Below, in pieces: positions 1 to 6,290 of a stretch of DNA of 64,000 nt. Source of the DNA: Planctomycetota bacterium (GTDB taxonomy: Bacteria; Planctomycetota; Brocadiia; SM23-32; JAKLEA01); assembly GCA_022711755.1 (NCBI GenBank), contig JAKLEA010000002.1, positions 186,001 through 250,000 of the forward strand. The letters are read 5' to 3'. Within the stretch, counting starts at the first letter, position 1. Each line of letters begins with the position of its first letter. The notes under the pieces were generated by a model. It saw nothing but the letters and a program-made list of their open reading frames with translations, had not been told where the DNA came from and made no database searches. A program made the position numbers and the translations under genes.

Positions 1-789
1 GCATCCGCCTCCGGGGTGGCCCATCAGTGCGAACCGCTCGGGCCGCACGGGACACGGGAGTTCTTTGGGCTGATGGGTAAGGGCTACTCTGGCTCCGGCG
101 GGTGGCGTCTCGAAGGTGAAGCTCGGACAATCCAAAGGATCAAACAGCGCTTTCCGGCAAAGGCTCTCCCAGGAAGCCATGCTCGAAATCCGACGCACCG
201 CCTCGGCAGCCAGGAACATGCCCTGCCAGCCGTGATAGGCCGTCCTGCTTCCGGGAGGCCATTCCAAGTCGGCCTTGCACAGCGCGTCAAGGTTCCGCTG
301 CCAGGCCTCATCGCCAAGCGCGTGACTTATCGGAACGGACGGTATGCCGGCGGAATGGGTCAGCAGGTGTCTGACCGTTATCTTATCCTTGCCCTTATTG
401 CCGAATTCCGGGATATAGCGGCATACGGGCGCGTCATAATCGAGCCGGCCATCCGCATGAGCCAACGCCGCCATGGTGGCCGTGATTCCCTTCGAGAAGG
501 AATAGAGCATGTGGACGACCTCCGGCCCCACAGGCTCGCCCCGCTTCTCCTCCCCGCAGTAAGTTCCCCAATATTTTTCCAGGAATGTTTTGCCGTCGCG
601 GGAGGCCAGGAGACACGCGCCGGGGAAGACGCCCAGGCGGATTTTCTCCTCAATCCATTTCTCGACCGATTCGGAGTTTTCGGGGTCCATGCTCGCCTCT
701 GATGCGTATGCAAACGGTTTCAGGAACGCCAGTCCCGCGCTTCCAAGCGTCGTCATGAAGCGCCTGCGTCCCATGCTATTGTAAATCAT
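1..789 (-). CDS. Serine hydrolase, beta-lactamase/penicillin-binding-protein fold (3' part outside window)
   Basis: The gene reads from 789 toward base 1 and runs off the edge; 263 codons are visible. I choose ATG 789 because a GGGGAG Shine-Dalgarno lies 6-7 bases upstream; an internal ATG at 774 is the alternative. The N terminus has a Tat-like motif (RRRF, residues 8-11) and a hydrophobic stretch ending near FAYASEA, so export is likely. S97-F-S-K100 is the SxxK nucleophile motif and Y185-H-G fits the second (YxN/S/G) motif of class C beta-lactamase-like esterases; the third motif would lie in the missing part. This family includes carboxylesterases, peptidases and class C beta-lactamases, and the sequence alone does not separate them. 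A good extended -10 promoter lies at 946-972. The fold is clear; the substrate is unknown. Confidence 0.85.
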   Translation of the reverse strand, partial: MIYNSMGRRRFMTTLGSAGLAFLKPFAYASEASMDPENSESVEKWIEEKIRLGVFPGACLLASRDGKTFLEKYWGTYCGEEKRGEPVGPEVVHMLYSFSKGITATMAALAHADGRLDYDAPVCRYIPEFGNKGKDKITVRHLLTHSAGIPSVPISHALGDEAWQRNLDALCKADLEWPPGSRTAYHGWQGMFLAAEAVRRISSMASWESLCRKALFDPLDCPSFTFETPPAGARVALTHQPKELPCPVRPERFALMGHPGGGC

Positions 790-945
790 GCCGTTCTCCC
801 CGGATTCTTTTCTTATCCGCCACGTGGATACTTTAGCAGACGCTTGGGTGGTGTTCCAGAGATCGCGGAGTCCCTTTAATTGCGTTCATCGCATCGCCAT
901 CTTTCTGTTGGCCCGTCTCATTGAGGACTTATTAACGCCTTTTAT

Positions 946-972
946 ATTATACCATAATGGCATAGCTATCAA
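946..972 (-). promoter_or_regulatory. Sigma-70-like promoter for the 1-789 hydrolase
   Basis: On the minus strand a perfect TATAAT (946-951) is preceded by TGG, giving an extended -10 (TGnTATAAT). A TTGATA -35 lies at 967-972 with a 15-base spacer. Transcription would start near 939 and leave a leader of about 150 bases. The region up to the gene (790-940) holds no ORF that I can support. Confidence 0.55.
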
Positions 973-1000
973 TGACATATGACAAATATATTATGAAATA

Positions 1001-1016
1001 GGGGGGGGGGGGGGGG
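1001..1016. repeat. Homopolymeric G16 tract in a divergent intergenic region
   Basis: Sixteen consecutive G residues lie between the minus-strand promoter at 946-972 and the TTGACA at 1030-1035 that faces the PEP-CTERM gene. Tracts of this length are prone to slipped-strand length change, and the position just upstream of a promoter is typical of transcriptional phase variation. The exact length may also be affected by sequencing or assembly error. Confidence 0.9.
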
Positions 1017-1029
1017 ATAGAGAAAAGAC

Positions 1030-1057
1030 TTGACAAGGGGATGTGATAAAGTAAGAG
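1030..1057 (+). promoter_or_regulatory. Candidate promoter of the PEP-CTERM gene
   Basis: A perfect TTGACA (1030-1035) starts 14 bases after the G16 tract. The best -10 at a normal distance is TAAGAG (1052-1057, 16-base spacer), which is poor; GATAAA at 1045 is too close. The -35 is convincing and the -10 is not, so the promoter may need an activator or use another element. Confidence 0.4.
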
Positions 1058-1069
1058 TGTAAATTTGAT

Positions 1070-1135
1070 AAGGAGCTTGCAGCATGGCCTCGTATGAGGG
1101 TTTTGTATGAGGCTCCTTGATGCCGGAGAAAGGAG
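1070..1135 (+). promoter_or_regulatory. Alternative Shine-Dalgarno hairpins (putative translational attenuator)
   Basis: Three short segments are arranged as a switch. AAGGAGC (1070-1076) is the Shine-Dalgarno of a tiny ORF. GCTCCTT (1112-1118) is its exact 7-base complement. AAGGAG (1130-1135) is the Shine-Dalgarno of the PEP-CTERM gene, and CTCCTT (1113-1118) is its exact 6-base complement. The central segment can therefore mask either ribosome site but not both. The layout resembles leader-peptide attenuators such as those of erm and cat genes. The pairings are seen directly; the function is inferred. Confidence 0.45.
1084..1110 (+). CDS. Putative 8-residue leader peptide (MASYEGFV)
   Basis: ATG 1084 is preceded by AAGGAG at 1070-1075 with an 8-base gap and opens an ORF of eight codons that stops at TGA 1108-1110. 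The ribosome site is as good as that of the following gene. A ribosome on this ORF would cover or disturb the AAGGAGC/GCTCCTT hairpin and so change which Shine-Dalgarno is free. Whether it is translated is unknown. The peptide has no run of one amino acid, so simple amino-acid attenuation is not indicated. Confidence 0.35.
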   Translation: MASYEGFV

Positions 1136-1143
1136 TTGAGGAT

Positions 1144-2682
1144 ATGAAGACGCGAATTGTGCTGGCGATTGCGGCGGCATTGTGTTGGGGCGGCATGAGG
1201 GCAGAGGCACGGTCTTATCTCTTCAGCGTGAACTCATCGCGCACTGACGCCATCCGTGTCTGGTGTAACAACACCACATATGGGAATTTCGGGACAAGGG
1301 GCAGCAGAGCAACGGGCTGGTTCGTCCTGAACGTTGATCCCTACTACTCCGGCCAGAAACGGGTCGAATGGCTCTCTCTGGACGTGCGGAACCTTGACCG
1401 GATGACCTTCGAACTTGTCTACTCAGGTTATATTAGCCAGAATTACATTGCGCCGTATTCAGGAGATGGAAAGGGTTTGAAGGTTGACCTTCTTGGATGC
1501 TCGCTTGACGGCGGCATGCCCCTTTCGTCCTCCAATACTTGGAGAGCTATTGACAATCTCGGAAGGCAGCATCAGCAGGTTCACCTTTCGGCTCAAATTG
1601 ATTTTGTGACAAATCCCGGCCAAATACATTATTATAATGAATATTATTCTCCTGGCCCGGGAGCCAGAGGAGTTCCCGTATCCATCTCGTCATGGGACGG
1701 CGATTTTCCGCTCTTTCCGTCTCAGCCCGGTCAGCAGATTCAGGCAAGGTTATTCGAACCGGCTCAGGACGAACTTGCCCTCTCATTCCCTGGTTTGGTC
1801 GGCCAAATTCATGGTGGGGAAGGTTGCTTTCCAGCATATCTTGAAATAAACCTTGAAGGCAACACCCTTACCGCGCAGACCGAACCATCACTCTTCAGCG
1901 TCCTTGACTCGGCGCGCACATCATGGGACTCGATCAACGATGTCTGGTCCTATGACTTCTCCTTCACGATCAACGACAGCGGCGATCTGACGTGGTATCC
2001 GACGCTCTATCTCTCGAACACCGTGCGGCGTTACGCCTTCTACGAGGGCGGGGCGACGGTTGACGTGGGAAACTGGGGGCGCGTCCTCTGGCAGGGGCTG
2101 GATCAGCAGAGCATCGGCGCGCGGATTTATCGCTCCGGCGATGTGCCGCCGGGATACACTAACGCGACAACGACGTGGGGTTCCGCGTCCTACGCATTCA
2201 CCATCCCGGGGACGTGGCTGGGGACGTACCAGTTGCAGATGGCCTACGCGGGAAACACATACTACGAATCAGGAAGTCAGATCATCGGGATCACTGTCTA
2301 CAACAATCCGGCGGTCGGTTACGCCGGGGATACGATCGGCATGACGGGAGGGTTGCTGAACGTGTCTGCGCGGCTGGTGGACGCGGGGGGAGGGAGCCTT
2401 GCCGGGCAGTGGGTGACGTGGTCGCTTGACACGGGGATGGGGGTCACGACGGTATCCGCGCAGACGGATTCGTATGGGTGGGCGTATTCGGCGCTGACCT
2501 TGCCGATGGCTGAGGACACATACACGCTGAACACGGCGTTCTCAGGGGAGGGTTTTTACCTGGCGGACGCGGAGACGATATTGATCGAGGTCGTGCCGGA
2601 GCCGGCGTCGGTGGCGTTGATGGCCGCGGGATTGGCGCTGGCGCATATGCTGCGGAAAAGGTCGGGAAGCCGGGCAAAATAG
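1144..2682 (+). CDS. PEP-CTERM sorting-domain surface protein with Ig-like repeats
   Basis: 512 residues. Start ATG 1144 has AAAGGAG 8 bases upstream; an earlier in-frame ATG at 1117 lacks one. A signal peptide covers about residues 1-22 (ending at MRAEA). The C terminus has the full PEP-CTERM signal: VPEPASV, a hydrophobic helix, then RKRSG and other basic residues. This is the substrate tag of the exosortase/EpsH system, so the protein is expected at the envelope, cleaved near PEP. The body has no enzyme motif that I recognise. Two stretches of about 80-100 residues before the tag look like Ig/Big-type beta sandwiches (around TWGSASYAFTIPGTW and GGSLAGQWVTWSLDTG). No exosortase is in the window. 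Upstream sequence suggests phase variation and translational control. Confidence 0.85.
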   Translation: MKTRIVLAIAAALCWGGMRAEARSYLFSVNSSRTDAIRVWCNNTTYGNFGTRGSRATGWFVLNVDPYYSGQKRVEWLSLDVRNLDRMTFELVYSGYISQNYIAPYSGDGKGLKVDLLGCSLDGGMPLSSSNTWRAIDNLGRQHQQVHLSAQIDFVTNPGQIHYYNEYYSPGPGARGVPVSISSWDGDFPLFPSQPGQQIQARLFEPAQDELALSFPGLVGQIHGGEGCFPAYLEINLEGNTLTAQTEPSLFSVLDSARTSWDSINDVWSYDFSFTINDSGDLTWYPTLYLSNTVRRYAFYEGGATVDVGNWGRVLWQGLDQQSIGARIYRSGDVPPGYTNATTTWGSASYAFTIPGTWLGTYQLQMAYAGNTYYESGSQIIGITVYNNPAVGYAGDTIGMTGGLLNVSARLVDAGGGSLAGQWVTWSLDTGMGVTTVSAQTDSYGWAYSALTLPMAEDTYTLNTAFSGEGFYLADAETILIEVVPEPASVALMAAGLALAHMLRKRSGSRAK

Positions 2683-2837
2683 AGTCCCCGATATACGAGG
2701 AAATCCATCCGCGTCCGCCAACTGTCGCTTGCCCGAACCCGTCCGCCCTTGTAACCTCATGGGCGGCGGAATGAGAGCGCGGGAGAAAGACGCTCCCCAT
2801 ATCCCCGCTCGCCGCCCCATTCATGGGAGGTATGAGG

Positions 2838-5381
2838 ATGAGGATCGCCAGGATCATGGCCGCAGTTATTCTCGTCGCGCCGGCGATATGGACGCTTTCC
2901 GGCTGCGCTCAGCAACCCGTTCAACTCCTCGCAAACGGGCAGTCCCGCCACATAATCGTCCTGCCTGGGGACGCAAGCCCGTCGGAAAAGACGGCGGCGA
3001 AAGAACTCCAGGAACATTTCAAGGCGTGTTCCGGGGTGGAGTTGCCGATCGCGACCCCGCAGGACGGCGGATTGCCGGGGGACGCGCCCATGATCGTCAT
3101 CGGGATGGGTGAATGGGCGCGGAAGCTGGGAGTCAGCCCGGAGTCGGGTGACCTTGGCCGGCAGGGATTCATCATCAGGACCGCCGCTCCGCACCTGGTT
3201 ATCGCCGGGACAAAAGCCTCCGGAACCCTCTACGGCGTCCATCGCTTCCTTGCGGATTACATGGGCGTTCGATGGATCGCCCCGGGCGTGACGAAGACGC
3301 CGAAAATCAGCGAACTGACGATTCCGCCGACAAACAGTCTGGTCAAGCCCGCCTTCCAGTGGAGACATACGTCCTACGCATGGCCCGGCGCGGACCTCGC
3401 CTTCCGCACCCGGCAGGGCGAGAACAACGGCGGCGCAGGCCCGGACGGCGAATGGGGCGAGCAGGAGAACCATGACGGGCGCTGCCACAGCTACTTCCGC
3501 TACATCAGCCCCGGCAGCGACTTCAAGGACCACCCCGAATTTTTTTCAGAACTCGGCGGCCAGCGCGTCGGAACGGAAACCCAGCTCTGCCTGACTAATC
3601 CGCAGGTCCTCGAGATCGTCACGGAGAAGATGCTTGCGCGCATGCGCGAAAGCCCCGGCGTGCGGCAGCACAACTTCTCCCAGATGGACTATTACAACTA
3701 CTGCACGTGCCCGAATTGCCGGGAGATGAACGAGAAATACGGCACAACCGGCGGGACGCAGTTCTGGTTCGTCAACCAGTTGGCGGAGCGCACGTCGAAG
3801 GAGTTCCCCGACAAACTTATCGGCACGCTGGCCTATACGTACACTGAAGAGCCGCCGAAGGATATGAAGATGCATCCGAACGTCGCCGTCTGGCTCTGCC
3901 ACATGTTTCCGTCATGCGACAGCCACCCGATTGCGACCTGCCCGCTCAACGCGGAATACAAGCGACGGGCGGAGGCCTGGGCGCAGATATGCGATCACCT
4001 CTACATCTGGCACTACTGCGTGGACTTCGCGCATTACTACAACCCCTTCCCGAACTTCCGCGCGATGGCGGCGGACATGCGCTTCTACCGCGACATCGGG
4101 GTTGAAGGAATCTATCTCCAGGGGATGGGCCACGGCGGCGGGGGCGGGGAATTCAGCCTGTTGCGTCCTTACTACGGAATGCAACTGCTCTGGAACCCGG
4201 ACCATGACCCCGACGCGATAATGAATGATTTTCTGGAGGGTTATTACGGCGCGGCGGCCAGGCCGATACGGGATTACATCACAATGCTCCATGACAAGGT
4301 GGAGAAAGACAACATCCACATGCACCTCTACACAAACCCGGCAATGGGCTATCTGACCGACGAGATCATGGAGAAGGCCGAAAAGCTCTTTGCGGAGGCG
4401 GAATCGCTCGTGAAGGACGACGCGGAACTGCTGGAGCGCGTGAAGGTCTGCCGGATGCCGCTCGTCTACGCCAGGGCGTTCCCGCGAAACGGGTATCGCT
4501 TCGAGAAGGGCAAGCTTGTCTGGAACGGCCCCGGCCCGAACCTTCTGGAAATAACTGAGTTCATAGACCGGGCAAAGAAACACGGATTCAAGACAATCCG
4601 CGAGCAGGAGGGCGATCCGAACCAGATGCTCATGCTCTGCGCGTTGCTGGCGCGTAATCTGGACCTTGAAACAATCAAGAACGAACATCTCTGGGTGGAC
4701 GTCGTCCCCCTTCTGGCCGGCCGCGCGATAAGGATAGTGGACCTGAAAACGAAGAAAAGCGTAACCGCCTACAACGGCAAGCGATGCCTGTTCTTTCCGT
4801 TCTGCGGGGGGCTGGAGAACCGCGTCGGGGAACTTTTCTGGTTCTACGGCTGGATGGAGCCGCAAACAGTGATCGCCAAAACGGCGAACTCCATAACCAC
4901 CCAGGCGACGACGATTGACAAACTACTCCTGACCCGCAAGTTGACGCTCCTGCCGGGCAGACCCGTCATGCGCGTCGAATCCACGATCGCAAATCCCGGC
5001 GACAAGCCGCGCGAGGCGCGCCTGCGCACACACCTCGAACTGGACCTGGGCGACCTTGCGACAACGCGCGTCAAGTTCACGGACGTTGCCGGCAAGAGCG
5101 TTGACAAGGACATGACGGGCATCATCGCCGGCATGCGCGAGGGCGAGCATTACTACGATCAGGACGCTCCGCGCGGCGCATGGACGCTTGCCGGCTCCAA
5201 GGGGCTTCAGTTCACCCAGACGGTCAACAACGACGAGGTGAACTTCACGTGGCTCTACGCCTACCCGGACTACCTTGGCCAACTGGAAATCGAAATCTGG
5301 ACCAAGCGCCGCATCCTCCAGCCCGGCGAGAGCTTCACCTACTCCGAAGACATCGAGATCAAACCCGTCGCACAGGAGTGA
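2838..5381 (+). CDS. DUF4838 (glycoside-hydrolase-like) lipoprotein
   Basis: 847 residues from ATG 2838, chosen because GGGAGG (2825-2830) is 7 bases upstream; ATG 2823 and 2832 lie within or before that site. Residues 1-25 are a lipoprotein signal with lipobox LSGC. An alpha-glucuronidase-like N-terminal beta/alpha domain (about residues 30-150, with KTAAKELQEHFKACSG) precedes a large DUF4838 barrel-like domain carrying the paired-Cys segment CTCPNCREMNEKYG, NVAVWLCHMFPSC and PFPNFRAMAADM. The last 200 residues form a beta-rich domain. DUF4838 proteins occur in polysaccharide-degrading bacteria and are related to GH20/GH67-type enzymes; the substrate is not established. The gene is followed after 3 bases by the RraA-like gene. 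Confidence 0.75.
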   Translation: MRIARIMAAVILVAPAIWTLSGCAQQPVQLLANGQSRHIIVLPGDASPSEKTAAKELQEHFKACSGVELPIATPQDGGLPGDAPMIVIGMGEWARKLGVSPESGDLGRQGFIIRTAAPHLVIAGTKASGTLYGVHRFLADYMGVRWIAPGVTKTPKISELTIPPTNSLVKPAFQWRHTSYAWPGADLAFRTRQGENNGGAGPDGEWGEQENHDGRCHSYFRYISPGSDFKDHPEFFSELGGQRVGTETQLCLTNPQVLEIVTEKMLARMRESPGVRQHNFSQMDYYNYCTCPNCREMNEKYGTTGGTQFWFVNQLAERTSKEFPDKLIGTLAYTYTEEPPKDMKMHPNVAVWLCHMFPSCDSHPIATCPLNAEYKRRAEAWAQICDHLYIWHYCVDFAHYYNPFPNFRAMAADMRFYRDIGVEGIYLQGMGHGGGGGEFSLLRPYYGMQLLWNPDHDPDAIMNDFLEGYYGAAARPIRDYITMLHDKVEKDNIHMHLYTNPAMGYLTDEIMEKAEKLFAEAESLVKDDAELLERVKVCRMPLVYARAFPRNGYRFEKGKLVWNGPGPNLLEITEFIDRAKKHGFKTIREQEGDPNQMLMLCALLARNLDLETIKNEHLWVDVVPLLAGRAIRIVDLKTKKSVTAYNGKRCLFFPFCGGLENRVGELFWFYGWMEPQTVIAKTANSITTQATTIDKLLLTRKLTLLPGRPVMRVESTIANPGDKPREARLRTHLELDLGDLATTRVKFTDVAGKSVDKDMTGIIAGMREGEHYYDQDAPRGAWTLAGSKGLQFTQTVNNDEVNFTWLYAYPDYLGQLEIEIWTKRRILQPGESFTYSEDIEIKPVAQE

Positions 5382-5384
5382 CGA

Positions 5385-6137
5385 ATGGCGCGGATACTTT
5401 CTCACGCGGAATTGCTCCGACTGAAACGATGGAACACGCCGACGATCTATAACGGATGGGAGCAGATAACGAAGCGCGATTCCGGCGCGGACGCCTTCAA
5501 CCTTGAGGAAACGCGCGACTTCATGCCCCAGATGGGGACGATGGTCGGCTACGCCGTTACAGTCCTCATCGAACCGAGCAATCCGGAGCATCCGAAGCGC
5601 CTGCCGGACGCATGGAGCGAGTACCGCCGCTACGTCGCCGGCGTTCCGGGGCCGAAGATCGTCGTCATCCGGGACCTGGACAAGCCGCGCTGCCACGGGT
5701 CGTTCTGGGGGGAGGTGAGCGCGAACATTCACCGCGCGCTCGGATGCGTCGGCACGATCACGGACGGCGCGGTGCGGGACGTGGACGAGATGTGCAACGC
5801 CGGGTTCAAGGCGATTGCGCGGCGTATGTGCGTCGGCCACGCATGGAACCACCCGATCCGCTGGGGATGCGAGGTCGAGGTCTTCGGGCGGGCCGTCCGC
5901 CCGGGTCAGCTAATCCACGCCGACAAGCACGGTTTCATGGCGATACCGGAGGGCGAGGAGGAAAAACTTCTCGACGCGGCGGCGTTCATGGACGCGAACG
6001 AATGCGCCACGTTCATCAGCGCCGCCCGTGCGGCGTCAGGCATGACGACCGGGCAGATTCTTGACAGCATTGACAAGGCGGCGGTGGAATTCAAGAAGGC
6101 GGCAAGCGCTAAATTCGGAAGGAGGGGGGAGTTCTGA
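5385..6137 (+). CDS. RraA-like family protein (aldolase/decarboxylase-like fold)
   Basis: 250 residues. The ATG lies 3 bases after the DUF4838 stop and its GGAG overlaps that stop, so the two are translationally coupled. The core (about residues 95-205) has the RraA/4-hydroxy-4-methyl-2-oxoglutarate aldolase pattern: HGSFWGEVSANIHRALGC, then TDGAVRDVDEM, where the G-x-x-R-D segment carries the metal/substrate-binding Arg-Asp, and later HADKHGFMAIPE. True RraA is an RNase E inhibitor, but most environmental members near carbohydrate genes are thought to be metal-dependent lyases. The coupling to a glycosidase-like lipoprotein favours a sugar-acid reaction. The exact reaction is unknown. Confidence 0.75.
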   Translation: MARILSHAELLRLKRWNTPTIYNGWEQITKRDSGADAFNLEETRDFMPQMGTMVGYAVTVLIEPSNPEHPKRLPDAWSEYRRYVAGVPGPKIVVIRDLDKPRCHGSFWGEVSANIHRALGCVGTITDGAVRDVDEMCNAGFKAIARRMCVGHAWNHPIRWGCEVEVFGRAVRPGQLIHADKHGFMAIPEGEEEKLLDAAAFMDANECATFISAARAASGMTTGQILDSIDKAAVEFKKAASAKFGRRGEF

Positions 6138-6176
6138 TTCGGCGCGTGTGATATGTTTGCCGCTGATGAACACGGT

Positions 6177-6207
6177 TTGACATAAGTATATTATCTTATG
6201 GAATACT
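6177..6207. other. AT-rich inverted repeat between convergent genes
   Basis: CATAAG (6181-6186) and CTTATG (6195-6200) are a perfect 6-base inverted repeat with an 8-base AT-rich loop, inside a TTGACA-containing stretch, 40 bases after the RraA-like stop. It could be a weak terminator or a protein site. The TTGACA points into the 3' end of an opposing gene, so it does not serve a plus-strand gene. Confidence 0.3.
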
Positions 6208-6290
6208 TTTATCCGACTCCACCGTTGAGCGCATGCCCATGTGGGAAATACTGATTTGGTCCGCGCAGGTTCGGAGTATCCGCCCTCCTG

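Noticed and set aside
2758..2825. Long imperfect inverted repeat (CATGGGCGGCG / CGCCGCCCCATTCATG) before the DUF4838 gene
   Set aside because: The arms pair only with a bulge and the 40-base loop is unstructured. In GC-rich sequence this is weak evidence for regulation.
3912..4865. A 317-codon minus-strand ORF opposite the DUF4838 gene
   Set aside because: The plus-strand frame is the conserved one, with lipobox and paired-Cys segment. The minus frame has no ribosome site or motif.
6177..6207. A plus-strand promoter with TTGACA
   Set aside because: No plus-strand gene follows for more than 10 kb and no good -10 lies at 16-18 bases. Kept only as an AT-rich inverted repeat.
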